From: Bowmanella yangjiangensis
GTDB lineage: Bacteria; Pseudomonadota; Gammaproteobacteria; Enterobacterales; Alteromonadaceae
Length of the DNA: 64,000 nucleotides
Direction: 5' to 3'
NCBI RefSeq assembly: GCF_017255015.1
Contig: NZ_JAFKCS010000005.1
Coordinates: 1-64,000, forward strand
Made by a program: the position numbers and the translations under genes. Shown piece after piece: positions 36,542 to 45,657 of the stretch. Position 1 is the first letter of the stretch, and every line of letters begins with the position of its first letter. Under the pieces are notes generated by a model that worked only from the letters and a program-made list of their open reading frames with translations, made no database searches and had not been told where the DNA came from.

Positions 36542-37612
36542 ATGAACCAATTGAATGTTGAACTGGGTGAGCGTAGCTACCCCATCTATATCGATGCGAA
36601 TCTACTGCGTCAGCCCAATGTACTCCGCCAGCATTTGAAGACCACCAAAGTGGTGGTCATTACCAATCAGGTAGTCGAAGTATTGCACGGCGCTTTGATG
36701 CGCGAATTGCTCGAAGGCTTGCAGGTTGAAACCATAGTGTTACCTGACGGAGAGCAGTACAAGTCACTGCAAAGTTTCGAATCCGTAATCAGTCGCCTGC
36801 TTGAAATTCAGGCTGCCCGTGATACCACCTTGATTGCTTTCGGTGGCGGGGTAATTGGAGACTTGACCGGCTTTGTTGCTGCTTGTTATCAACGTGGTAT
36901 CCCATTTATTCAAGTTCCGACGACTTTGTTGTCTCAGGTTGACTCTTCTGTTGGTGGAAAGACCGCAGTAAACCATCCGCTGGGCAAAAATATGATAGGC
37001 GCTTTCTATCAGCCGCAAGCGGTGCTTATCGACACCATGACCTTATGCAGTTTGCCCAAGCGAGAGTTCGCTGCTGGCATGGCTGAAGTGATTAAGTATG
37101 GTGTGATCTATGATGCGGACTTTTTTGCCTGGCTTGAAGATAATCAGCAAGGTCTGAAGGCTAAACAACAGGCCTTGCTGCAGCAGGTGATTAGTCGCTG
37201 TTGTGAGATTAAAGCGGAAATTGTCGCCAAGGACGAGCGCGAAAGTGGCCTTCGTGCGCTGTTAAATCTCGGCCATACCTTTGGGCATGCTATCGAGGCG
37301 GAACAGGGCTATGGTAACTGGTTACATGGTGAAGCTGTTGCAGCGGGCATTGTTCTTGCTTCTGTGGTTGCACAGCACAAAAACTGGTTGTCCGCGTCAG
37401 ATGTTTGTCGCATTCGGGATCTGCTAGTGGCCTTTGATTTGCCTGTCAGTGCGCCTGACAATATGGATTATGACATCTTTATGCGTCATATGCGGCATGA
37501 CAAAAAGGTTCAGGCAAACCGTATTCGTTTTGTCATTCCAACCAGTATCGGTAGTGCTGTGGTAACTGATGATATTGATGACGGGCTGCTTAAACAGGTG
37601 TTGGACGCCTAG
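36542..37612 (+). CDS. aroB: 3-dehydroquinate synthase
   Basis: AroB cyclises DAHP to 3-dehydroquinate using NAD and zinc, the second step to chorismate. The 356-residue protein has [14 protein letters not shown] (NAD), [20 protein letters not shown], and the zinc His pair in [10 protein letters not shown] with HGEAV. The start is ATG 36542; an open frame back to 36329 runs through aroK and is rejected. Confidence 0.97.
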   Translation: MNQLNVELGERSYPIYIDANLLRQPNVLRQHLKTTKVVVITNQVVEVLHGALMRELLEGLQVETIVLPDGEQYKSLQSFESVISRLLEIQAARDTTLIAFGGGVIGDLTGFVAACYQRGIPFIQVPTTLLSQVDSSVGGKTAVNHPLGKNMIGAFYQPQAVLIDTMTLCSLPKREFAAGMAEVIKYGVIYDADFFAWLEDNQQGLKAKQQALLQQVISRCCEIKAEIVAKDERESGLRALLNLGHTFGHAIEAEQGYGNWLHGEAVAAGIVLASVVAQHKNWLSASDVCRIRDLLVAFDLPVSAPDNMDYDIFMRHMRHDKKVQANRIRFVIPTSIGSAVVTDDIDDGLLKQVLDA

Positions 37613-37632
37613 CCCATGTTGGGAACCGCTTT

Positions 37633-39036
37633 GTGCAAAGAGCTTTTGTTGATTTACATAAACGATTGTCGCATCTGACCAGTTTTACATCTGGCCTTAT
37701 CTTTGTTGCCGGTGAAGGTGCGGGGCATCAACAAGCCTTTGCCGGTGAGTTTCTCGCCAATCAGGATGATGAGTTCAATCTGGCTTATATTAAAGCCAGT
37801 GAAGGCAAAGACATCGCGTACTTTCGACAGGCTTTGGTCAACCAATTAATGGGCAATATCAGCCTTGACCCTCGTCGCCCACTGCCCCAAACACTGCAAA
37901 AGTTACTGGATAAAGACCCACAGCCTATGATGATCTGCATCAGTGCTGCAGATTTGTTGCCAGATGAATTGGTCGGGGAGCTATGGCATGTGGTGCAACA
38001 ACTACATGAGCAGCGCTTCTGCGTTATTTTGTTTGGCAGTCGACACTGGACGGAACGCGTGAAACCCTCACTGTCTGGATCTGTCTTGCCTATTCAGGTC
38101 AATTACGATTTCACCGAACAAGACGCTTTGTCCGGTACTGAGTTGGAGCGCATGATCGCGCAAAAACGTCAGGCATTTAATGCCCGACTGGCAGCGAGAC
38201 AAGTGCAGGTTGAGCCTGTCAGTGCGAAGCGGCCAGCCATTCTACTTCGTCTACTTGTTCTAATAACCTTTGCCATCTGTTTCAGCAGCGTGCTGGGCTG
38301 GTTTTATAAAGATGAACTTATGGCGTATTGGGTACAAAGTGACGAGCAAAAAACAGCAGTTTTGGCGGTACAGTCTGAGCCTGAAACTCTAGCCCCTATC
38401 CCCGAAATTCTGGCTGCACAGGAGCCACAAGCCACCGTGATTGAAACCAGTGCCACTGCTGTAGATGAGAACAACGTGAACAGTGAGTTACCCTTATCTG
38501 ATTCAGCGACATCAGATGAGTTGGTGGCGGATTGGCAAAGCCAAGCCGATAAAATACAGCCGCCTTCGGTCCCCGTGGCAGTTGAGGTAAAGCCAGAAGA
38601 AAATACTGCTGATACAACAGTTAATGATGCGTTAGCTAGTGAGAGCATTGCACGGCCTTCGGATACGGAGGAATCTTTGCCTGCCGCGCAAGACGATCAA
38701 GAAGAAAGCCCTGTCAGCCTAACTTATCCCTGGAACGAAGCTGAGGTATTGGCATTGGCAGCTAACCGCTTTGTTTTGCAATTGTCAGCGGCCAGTGACG
38801 CTTCGCTATTGAGTAATTTCATTCAAGCGAATCAACTCGAAGCTACTACCTGGCGATATGAGACGCGACGTTATGGCGGTTCCTGGTACGTATTACTGAG
38901 TAATCAGTCTTTTGATAGCCTGGAGCAGGCTCGCGCCTATGCCTCATCCTTGTCTGCCTCAGTTCAGGCAGAAAATCCCTTCGCGAAAACAGTAAGGCAA
39001 GTGCAGGAAGAAATTCAGTTACTTGGCATGCAATAA
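37633..39036 (+). CDS. damX: Cell-division protein DamX (SPOR domain)
   Basis: DamX is a septal-ring membrane protein that binds glycan strands lacking peptides. The 467-residue protein begins with an AAA-like cytoplasmic domain (about 1-185) whose P-loop is degenerate (VAGEGAGHQQAF), has one membrane helix at 203-223, an acidic low-complexity periplasmic linker rich in Ala, Glu, Ser and Thr (about 240-375), and a C-terminal SPOR domain (about 382-460). The start is GTG 37633. It is in the usual place between aroB and dam. Confidence 0.9.
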   Translation: MQRAFVDLHKRLSHLTSFTSGLIFVAGEGAGHQQAFAGEFLANQDDEFNLAYIKASEGKDIAYFRQALVNQLMGNISLDPRRPLPQTLQKLLDKDPQPMMICISAADLLPDELVGELWHVVQQLHEQRFCVILFGSRHWTERVKPSLSGSVLPIQVNYDFTEQDALSGTELERMIAQKRQAFNARLAARQVQVEPVSAKRPAILLRLLVLITFAICFSSVLGWFYKDELMAYWVQSDEQKTAVLAVQSEPETLAPIPEILAAQEPQATVIETSATAVDENNVNSELPLSDSATSDELVADWQSQADKIQPPSVPVAVEVKPEENTADTTVNDALASESIARPSDTEESLPAAQDDQEESPVSLTYPWNEAEVLALAANRFVLQLSAASDASLLSNFIQANQLEATTWRYETRRYGGSWYVLLSNQSFDSLEQARAYASSLSASVQAENPFAKTVRQVQEEIQLLGMQ

Positions 39037-39101
39037 ATTTAATCCAATTGAACCGCGCTTTCAGTTACAATCCAGCCTTTGTGTAGCAGCGTTCGGCTCG
39101 A

Positions 39102-39968
39102 ATGGATAATAAGAAGTGTCGCGCCTTTTTGAAGTGGGCAGGCGGCAAATACGCTTTGGTCAATGAGATTCGCAGTCGTTTGCCCACCGGGCAGCGATTG
39201 ATTGAGCCTTTTGTCGGGGCGGGTTCAGTGTTTCTTAATACCCAGTACTCAGACTACCTGCTGAACGATATCAATCCGGATTTAATCAATCTGTATACTG
39301 AGCTACAGCTCAGGCCTGACCAATATATAATTGATGCAAGAGGCTTTTTTGCTCCTGAATTTAATCAGGCTGAAACCTACTATCGTTTGCGCGACGAGTT
39401 CAATCAGAGCTCAGATCCTTATCATCGCTCGTTACTGTTTTTGTACCTGAATCGTCATGGCTACAACGGTCTTTGCCGCTACAACCTTTCCGGAAAGTTT
39501 AATGTACCTTTCGGACGCTATAAGCAGCCGTACTTTCCAGAAGCTGAGCTGAATTATTTTGCCGAGAAAGCACAGTATGCCACGTTCACCTGTTTACCCT
39601 TTAGTGAGGTATTTGCCATGGCAGGTGAGGGTGATGTGATTTACTGCGATCCGCCCTATGCGCCAATTAGCAAAACGTCCAATTTTACCAGTTACGCCAC
39701 CAATGGCTTTTCCATGGATGAGCAGAAGCAGCTTGCGATTCAGGCGAAACTGATAGTGAAAAGTGCCAATATTCCGGTACTCATTAGCAATCACGATACC
39801 GAGCAGACTCGCGAGATTTACCAAGGCGCTAATTTATCTGAATTGAAGGTGGGACGTTATATCAGTCAGAAAGGGCACAAGCGTAAAAAAGTGGATGAGC
39901 TATTGGCGCTATTTCACCAACCAGTTAACCAGAAACACCAAACCTACAACAAAGATCGTCACAAATAG
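39102..39968 (+). CDS. dam: DNA adenine methyltransferase (GATC)
   Basis: Dam methylates adenine in GATC for mismatch repair and replication timing. The 288-residue protein has KWAGGKYALV (residues 11-20, AdoMet), FVGAGSVFLN, LLNDINPDLI and the catalytic DPPY at 183-186. Recognition-loop residues lie in NRHGYNGLCRYN. The last roughly 20 residues go beyond the usual end (VDELLAL) and are encoded opposite the end of the DUF2970 gene. Confidence 0.96.
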   Translation: MDNKKCRAFLKWAGGKYALVNEIRSRLPTGQRLIEPFVGAGSVFLNTQYSDYLLNDINPDLINLYTELQLRPDQYIIDARGFFAPEFNQAETYYRLRDEFNQSSDPYHRSLLFLYLNRHGYNGLCRYNLSGKFNVPFGRYKQPYFPEAELNYFAEKAQYATFTCLPFSEVFAMAGEGDVIYCDPPYAPISKTSNFTSYATNGFSMDEQKQLAIQAKLIVKSANIPVLISNHDTEQTREIYQGANLSELKVGRYISQKGHKRKKVDELLALFHQPVNQKHQTYNKDRHK

Positions 39969-40100
39969 AACACCAACAATCAGATAGGGCAGTACTGACG
40001 CGCTGTTTTCAAAGTCCTGCTGACGATTTTTAGCACTCTGCACACCAAATGCGCTAGCCAACACACTCTTTAGTATCTGACTCCAGCCTGGACTACTCAT
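39909..40100 (-). CDS. DUF2970 small membrane protein
   Basis: This 63-residue protein has the DUF2970 pattern: an N-terminal amphipathic part with LASAFGVQSAKNRQQDF and one C-terminal membrane helix (about 38-60). The family is widespread in proteobacteria with no known function. It is antisense to the last 60 bases of dam. Its start overlaps the preceding gene's stop (TAATG), so the two are coupled. Confidence 0.8.
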   Translation of the reverse strand: MSSPGWSQILKSVLASAFGVQSAKNRQQDFENSASVLPYLIVGVLFVTIFVVGLVFLVNWLVK

Positions 40101-40417
40101 TAACTGCTGGTGCGCTGTTCACTGGTGGGTTCAACTTGTCTGGAGAGCAATTCAAGCAAGTCGAGGAAATGAAACTGTACGGATTGATTACCGCCTTTCA
40201 ACCAAGATAACCAACTCACCCCTTGTTTAGAACCTGTAGCACAGCGGTTCTGAGGATGGCTCAATGGCAAGCTGCTATCCAGCTCGACACCTGTATCGCA
40301 GTTGCAATAACTATATTGTTGGCTATTCTCTTGAGCGGCAGGCACCATGGCAACAACCGTCAGAGATAAAGCTATCCCCACGGCGGCTGAATACATCGTC
40401 CTGATTTTACTGGTCAT
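40100..40417 (-). CDS. Small exported protein of unknown function
   Basis: I do not recognise this 105-residue protein. The first 28 residues look like a signal peptide or anchor (AAVGIALSLTVVAMVPAAQ). The mature part has three cysteines (CNC and a later C) and an amphipathic C-terminal helix (VQFHFLDLLELLSRQ). Translation coupling with the DUF2970 gene supports that it is real. Confidence 0.6.
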   Translation of the reverse strand: MTSKIRTMYSAAVGIALSLTVVAMVPAAQENSQQYSYCNCDTGVELDSSLPLSHPQNRCATGSKQGVSWLSWLKGGNQSVQFHFLDLLELLSRQVEPTSEQRTSS

Positions 40418-40520
40418 GATAAATCCAAATCTATCTGCTTCCCGACATTATACGTCAGTTGAAAGTTTGAACAACCAGCCTAACCGCACAAAGCAGTGTA
40501 TTTGTCGCATTTTTGAACAG

Positions 40521-40580
40521 ATTTAAGGCAGGCAATCTGCCTTAAATTAGTTCTGAGGCCAGGTGGTTTACCTGGCCTTT
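40521..40580. terminator. Two adjacent stem-loops downstream of the TorF-type porin gene
   Basis: The first stem pairs bases 40521-40531 (ATTTAAGGCAG) with 40537-40547 around a 5-base loop. The second pairs GGCCAGGT (40557-40564) with ACCTGGCC (40570-40577) and is flanked by an A and T-run on the plus strand. Both lie within 70 bases of the porin stop and probably end or stabilise its mRNA. Confidence 0.6.
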
Positions 40581-40590
40581 GACCATGTTC

Positions 40591-41265
40591 TTAAAAACTG
40601 GTTCCCCAGCTGACAACAAACTTGGTGTCGTCATCGCCGGACTCCTCATCGGCTTTTGATATGCTGAAAGTAAAATCCCCTTTGCTTAAATCTAACTGCA
40701 CATGGCCATAGTCCTTGTCTCCGTGCACTGATTCATCGATATCAAAACTGTAGTATCCATAGGTCAGGCCAAGCGCGTAATCTTGAGGTAGTGCGAAGCT
40801 GTAACTGACATGGTAGTAAAGGTCGCCTTTACCAAAAGGCGCATCGTCATCAGCGTCGCTGTTGAGCGTATACGCAACGCCGAAACCCAAATCGCCAAAA
40901 GAGCCATTAAGATAAACTTCACCGAAATTGGAATCGTCGTATTCTTCTTCGGGGTAGGCGTAGTAGATATAGCCCACATCATAGCCAAAGTCGCCAGCCT
41001 CGCCGCTGTAGCCGGCGTACCAGTCGGTTTCAACGCCATTACCATTACCCCAGTCAATGGAGCCTAGCCACGTGCCCGCATAGAAGCCGCTTTCATGGCT
41101 GTAATCTATGCCGCCTGACACGGATGCACCATCGGCACTTTGTGTAACGCCACGCCACAGGTAATTGCTGGTCACGCCGATATTGGCAGAGACTTCAGCG
41201 AAGCTGGCTTGGCTGAACATTGACAGGCCGAATAAGGCCAGAGGCAGTGTGTTGCGTATTTTCAT
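40591..41265 (-). CDS. TorF-family putative outer-membrane porin
   Basis: This 224-residue protein has a signal peptide (LFGLSMFSQASFA) and then SANIGVTSNYLWRGVTQS, the hallmark of the TorF (gcw_chp) family of small beta-barrels. Alternating aromatic and acidic strands and a terminal Phe (WGTSF) support outer-membrane insertion. The protein is very acidic in its loops, common in marine bacteria. The substrate is unknown. It is the first of three minus-strand genes placed between dam and rpe. Confidence 0.85.
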   Translation of the reverse strand: MKIRNTLPLALFGLSMFSQASFAEVSANIGVTSNYLWRGVTQSADGASVSGGIDYSHESGFYAGTWLGSIDWGNGNGVETDWYAGYSGEAGDFGYDVGYIYYAYPEEEYDDSNFGEVYLNGSFGDLGFGVAYTLNSDADDDAPFGKGDLYYHVSYSFALPQDYALGLTYGYYSFDIDESVHGDKDYGHVQLDLSKGDFTFSISKADEESGDDDTKFVVSWGTSF

Positions 41266-41541
41266 CTGTGTTCTCCGTTATTTATTAGCGTGCTGGTGAA
41301 GAACTGAGCAAACATGATGCCCGCCCTGTGAAAAATATTGGTTAATTCGTCGTTCGTAACGCAACTTATTGTTATTTATGGGATAAAACTTGTTACTTGG
41401 CCGAAGGTGTGCGGGGGCGACTTTCCTCATTCCCGCCGAGTTGATGGTTTTTTGCACCAATAAGGTGCGGTAGGACACTGGTGGTGCAAGCGGGCAAGTT
41501 TTTTTGTATCTTAAGGGCTCAAAAAATTCTCCGGATATGTC

Positions 41542-42219
41542 ATGCAGCCATACTTGATTGCCCCCTCTATATTGTCAGCAGACCTTGCCCGTTTAGGTGA
41601 AGAGGTGGAAAAGGTGCTGGCCGCCGGTGCCGATGTGGTGCACTTCGATGTGATGGACAATCACTATGTACCCAATCTGACCTTTGGTCCTATGATCTGC
41701 AGTGCGCTGCGCAATTATGGGGTGCAAGCCGATATTGATGTACACCTAATGGTACAACCCGTAGACGATCTGATAAGCATGTTTGCGGACGCAGGTGCCA
41801 GCATGATTAGCTTTCATCCAGAGGCCTCTTTGCATGTGGATCGTAGCGTTCAACTTATTCATCAAGCTGGTTGTAAAGCTGGCCTGGTATTGAATCCGGC
41901 CACGCCACTACACTATCTGGATCACATGATGGATAAACTTGATTATGTATTGCTGATGTCGGTGAATCCAGGTTTTGGCGGGCAAGCCTTCATTCCCTCT
42001 ACCCTTGATAAATTACGTTTGGTTAAAGAGCGGATAAAGGCATCAGGCAGAGAAATCCGCCTCGAAATTGACGGCGGCGTAAAAGTCGATAATATTCGCG
42101 CCATCGCTGAAGCGGGCGCGGATATGTTTGTGGCAGGCTCTGCCATCTTCAATCAGCCTGATTATGCCAGTGTCATAGATGCCATGCGTCAGGAACTGGC
42201 TAAAGCCAACATAAAGTAA
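41542..42219 (+). CDS. rpe: Ribulose-phosphate 3-epimerase
   Basis: Rpe interconverts ribulose-5-phosphate and xylulose-5-phosphate in the pentose-phosphate pathway. The 225-residue TIM barrel shows [38 protein letters not shown] and EIDGGV, including the metal-binding His and Asp residues. In E. coli gph lies between rpe and trpS; here trpS follows directly after 41 bases. Confidence 0.97.
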   Translation: MQPYLIAPSILSADLARLGEEVEKVLAAGADVVHFDVMDNHYVPNLTFGPMICSALRNYGVQADIDVHLMVQPVDDLISMFADAGASMISFHPEASLHVDRSVQLIHQAGCKAGLVLNPATPLHYLDHMMDKLDYVLLMSVNPGFGGQAFIPSTLDKLRLVKERIKASGREIRLEIDGGVKVDNIRAIAEAGADMFVAGSAIFNQPDYASVIDAMRQELAKANIK

Positions 42220-42260
42220 CGCTGTGCATTGCAGCTCCCAACACACCAGGAAATTCTGTT

Positions 42261-43271
42261 ATGAGTAAACCCATAGTACTTAGCGGCTGCCAGCCGTCCG
42301 GACAACTGACCATTGGCAACTACATGGGTGCACTCAAGCAGTGGGTTGGCATGCAGCAGGACTATGACTGTCTGTATATGTTGGTGAATTTGCATGCCAT
42401 CACAGTACGTCAGGATCCCCTGGCACTGCGCAATGCTACCTTGGATGGCCTGGCGTTATATCTGGCCTGCGGTATCGACCCTAACCAGAGTACCTTGTTT
42501 ATTCAGTCCCAGGTGCCCGAGCATGCTCAGTTAGCCTGGGTATTGAACTGTTATACCCAAATGGGTGAGCTGAATCGCATGACCCAGTTCAAGGACAAGT
42601 CAGCCAAGAACGTGACCAATATCAATGCTGGGCTGTTTACCTACCCGACCTTGATGGCCGCCGATATTCTGATTTATCAAGCTGATCAGGTGCCGGTAGG
42701 TGATGATCAGAAGCAACATCTGGAATTGGCCCGGGATGTGGCTATTCGTTTTAATAATCAACACGGCGATACTTTTGTGGTGCCAAAGCCATATATTCCG
42801 AAATTTGGCGCGCGCATTATGAGTTTGCAGGATCCCACCAAGAAAATGTCCAAGTCAGACGACAACCCCAATAACTTTGTCGGCTTGCTGGAAGATCCTA
42901 AGAAAGTGGCCAAGAAGATTAAGAAAGCCGTAACAGACTCTGATGAGCAGGCGCGCATTTACTTCGATCCCAAAGAAAAAGCCGGTGTTTCCAACCTGCT
43001 GACCTTATTAAGCGGTGCATCTGGTCGCTCTATTGAGGAATTGGTGCCTGAGTATGAAGGGAAAATGTACGGGCATCTGAAAACCGACGTAGCGGATGCG
43101 GTAGTTGCTCTGCTTGAACCTATTCAACAGCGTTTCCACCAGTTGCGTGATGATCAGGCTGAGCTTGACCGCATTATGTTGGAAGGTGCCGAGAAAGCCA
43201 GTGCCAGAGCAGCGAAAACCCTGGCGGCTGTATATGATAAAGTGGGCTTTATTCCGCGACCCAGCCGATAA
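42261..43271 (+). CDS. trpS: Tryptophanyl-tRNA synthetase
   Basis: TrpS charges tRNA-Trp. The 336-residue class I synthetase has the HIGH-type motif in [26 protein letters not shown] (tryptophan and ATP binding) and KMSKSDDN. The length is normal for the bacterial enzyme. It follows rpe closely and converges with the PhoD-type phosphatase gene. Confidence 0.97.
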   Translation: MSKPIVLSGCQPSGQLTIGNYMGALKQWVGMQQDYDCLYMLVNLHAITVRQDPLALRNATLDGLALYLACGIDPNQSTLFIQSQVPEHAQLAWVLNCYTQMGELNRMTQFKDKSAKNVTNINAGLFTYPTLMAADILIYQADQVPVGDDQKQHLELARDVAIRFNNQHGDTFVVPKPYIPKFGARIMSLQDPTKKMSKSDDNPNNFVGLLEDPKKVAKKIKKAVTDSDEQARIYFDPKEKAGVSNLLTLLSGASGRSIEELVPEYEGKMYGHLKTDVADAVVALLEPIQQRFHQLRDDQAELDRIMLEGAEKASARAAKTLAAVYDKVGFIPRPSR

Positions 43272-43281
43272 TCAGCATGAA

Positions 43282-43313
43282 GTTTGTCGGCGGCCATCAG
43301 GCCGGCGACAAAC
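43282..43313. terminator. Interrupted hairpin between trpS and phoD
   Basis: GTTTGTCG (43282-43289) pairs with CGACAAAC (43306-43313), with an inner GGCC/GGCC stem and a 2-by-2 internal loop. It lies 11 bases after trpS and overlaps the last codons of the convergent phosphatase gene. T-runs are weak. Confidence 0.5.
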
Positions 43314-44832
43314 TGGTTTCCCAAAGTAGCTTGCCATCACGGTTAAAATGGCTCACCGTCAGCATGCCGTCTTCGCCGTTTATCTGCATCTGACCAAAGA
43401 ACTGGTAGCCCTGTGAGGGTTCTGCCCCTGGCTGAAGATCCTCGGGAATTCCTTTAAATATCAGCTGTGGGCCGAAGGTGTTATCAAACGCATTGGGGCC
43501 GAAAGTACCGGCATGTAAAGGACCACTGACAAACTCCCAGAATGGCGTGAAGTCTTTAAACTGGGCTTTGTCCGGATCGTAATAATGGGATGCGCAGTAG
43601 TGTACGTCGGCAGTAATAAAGTGCACATTCTGAATATCACCCTGGCGTATATGGCTGAGTAGTCCTGCCATCTCAAGCTCCCTGCCCAAGGGCGGGCCGT
43701 CAATGTTAGCCATGTTCTCGGCAATTTCTGTTCCCCAATCGGTGACCTTCAAGCCAATTGGCATGTCGGCGGCGATAATTTTCCAGGTCGCCGTTGATGC
43801 GGACAGATTCTGTTTCAGCCAATCCAGTTGTTTTTCGCCGAGAAAAGCCGTTTGTGGGCCTTGCTTTGTCTGCCGATTGAGATTGTTGGCGGCCCGATAG
43901 CTGCGCATATCCAACATAAATAAATCCAGGTGCGGGCCGTAGCTGACCTTGCGATAAATCTGTCGCTCGTCCTGGCTGTTTAGCCGGATGGGGTTACATT
44001 CCATCATGGCGCGGCGGGCGTATTCTGACAATAGCGAGATACTTTTCTGCTTATAGCGTTTGTCATCAAGGATTTCGCCGGGGTACCAGTTATTGCGTAC
44101 TTCGTGGTCATCCCACTGCTGGAAAGTGGCAACCTGACGGTGAAAGGCTGAAACATGTTCATCCAGGTAGTTATAGTAATAGCGCTCCCTGAATTCCTGC
44201 AGGGTCTCGGCCACTTTACTCACCCCTTCGGTTTGCAAATTTGTCCATTGGCTACCATCGGCCAGGCTCTTGGTTGCGTCGATGGGGTTGTCGGCGTATA
44301 TCAGATCACCGCAGTGAACAAAGAAATCCGGTTGCTGACGGAGAATGGCGGCGTAGGTTTGCATACCACCGCGATGGGTGTCGATACCAAAACCCTGACC
44401 GGCGGTATCACCTGACCAACAAAAACGTACATCGCGCTTATCCATGGGAGCCGTTTTAAATTGCCCTTGCCAGACGTCGCTGACGGCTCCCGGCTTTTCC
44501 AGACTGTCAAAGCTTACCCGGTAGTACCAGGTGCGGCCTGGCAGCAGGCCGTTCAGTAAGGTCTTGGCATTAAAATCATTGGGTGCCAAAGCCGCGCTGC
44601 CGACGAATTCAGTCAGGGTAGAGAAAGTCTCATCAGCGCTTACCTCAACTTGCATCAGGGCTGGTCTGTCGGTACGGCCCCAGATTACGGCACCGTCATA
44701 GCTTACGTCACCGGCGCTGATGCCAGTAAGTAGCCTTGGGCGCTGTGGATCGGCTGACAGTGCAAATATTAAGGGGCTGGCAGAAAGCCCTGTGGTCAAA
44801 ATACCTAGTTTTATAAAGTCCCGTCTTTGCAC
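43297..44832 (-). CDS. phoD: PhoD-family alkaline phosphatase / phosphodiesterase
   Basis: This 511-residue enzyme has a twin-arginine signal (QRRDFIK) for export in folded form. An N-terminal fibronectin-like PhoD domain (about 35-130) precedes the metallophosphatase domain with CWSGDTAG, HCGDLIYADNP and WDDHEVRNNW. PhoD enzymes use Fe(III) and Ca(II) and hydrolyse phosphomonoesters and diesters, helping phosphate scavenging in seawater. It stands alone on the minus strand. I see no clear Pho box in the short upstream region. Confidence 0.88.
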   Translation of the reverse strand: MQRRDFIKLGILTTGLSASPLIFALSADPQRPRLLTGISAGDVSYDGAVIWGRTDRPALMQVEVSADETFSTLTEFVGSAALAPNDFNAKTLLNGLLPGRTWYYRVSFDSLEKPGAVSDVWQGQFKTAPMDKRDVRFCWSGDTAGQGFGIDTHRGGMQTYAAILRQQPDFFVHCGDLIYADNPIDATKSLADGSQWTNLQTEGVSKVAETLQEFRERYYYNYLDEHVSAFHRQVATFQQWDDHEVRNNWYPGEILDDKRYKQKSISLLSEYARRAMMECNPIRLNSQDERQIYRKVSYGPHLDLFMLDMRSYRAANNLNRQTKQGPQTAFLGEKQLDWLKQNLSASTATWKIIAADMPIGLKVTDWGTEIAENMANIDGPPLGRELEMAGLLSHIRQGDIQNVHFITADVHYCASHYYDPDKAQFKDFTPFWEFVSGPLHAGTFGPNAFDNTFGPQLIFKGIPEDLQPGAEPSQGYQFFGQMQINGEDGMLTVSHFNRDGKLLWETSLSPA

Positions 44833-45002
44833 GTTATTTACCTGATATATATAGCTTTACGCTGATTTTAACCTGAAATCGTGGCAATACTGTTACCAGC
44901 GCTTTCCAGTTTCGGCTGATGGGGCAAAGTATGTGTTGCATAGCCTGGGTTCTGTTCCGGGGCGAGTTTCGTTATTATCCGTGCCCGGTTTTATTCCTGC
45001 CT

Positions 45003-45608
45003 ATGGCTGATATGCTGCTGCTGATTGATAACTACGATTCCTTTACTCATAACCTGGCTCGTTACTTTTCCGAGCTGGGTCAGCAGGTTATGGTAGTTCG
45101 TAATGATCAGATTGATATAACCGGAATAGAGCAACTAGCGCCGGATTATCTGGTGATATCACCTGGACCTTGTACGCCCAACGAGGCGGGGATCAGTTTA
45201 CAGGCCATTAAGTATTTTGCCGGACGAATTTCCATACTGGGAGTTTGCCTTGGCCATCAGGCTATTGGTCAGGTGTTTGGCGCCAAGGTAGTAAGAGCCA
45301 GCCAAGTCATGCATGGTAAAACCTCAGCGGTGGAACATACAGATTCTGCTCTGTTTCGCGGTATCGACAGCCCTTTTGTCGCTACCCGATATCACTCTTT
45401 GGTGCTCGATTGGTCAAGTATTCCTGCCGAATTTAACGTCACTGCCTGGGTCGAAGAGTGGGATGGGCAACGCACGGCAATGGCGATTGAACATAAGACG
45501 TTGCCCTTACATGGTGTGCAGTTTCATCCTGAGTCGGTTCTGACAGAAGCAGGTCATTGTATTTTGGAGAATTTTTTGCGTACTTATGACAAAAAACGCA
45601 CAAAATAG
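45003..45608 (+). CDS. pabA: Aminodeoxychorismate/anthranilate synthase glutamine amidotransferase
   Basis: PabA supplies ammonia from glutamine to PabB for folate, and often also to TrpE. The protein (about 200 aa) is a class I amidotransferase with LLIDNYDSFTHNL, the nucleophile Cys in GVCLGHQ, and His/Glu in GVQFHPES. I start at ATG 45003; ATG 45012 is equally plausible, and the longer frame back to 44919 has no support. In E. coli pabA is near argD, and here it is near the argD/astC homologue. Confidence 0.92.
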   Translation: MADMLLLIDNYDSFTHNLARYFSELGQQVMVVRNDQIDITGIEQLAPDYLVISPGPCTPNEAGISLQAIKYFAGRISILGVCLGHQAIGQVFGAKVVRASQVMHGKTSAVEHTDSALFRGIDSPFVATRYHSLVLDWSSIPAEFNVTAWVEEWDGQRTAMAIEHKTLPLHGVQFHPESVLTEAGHCILENFLRTYDKKRTK

Positions 45609-45657
45609 TCCATTATTAGAGCATTGTTTTATACGGGAAAAACCATAGAGCCAACTC

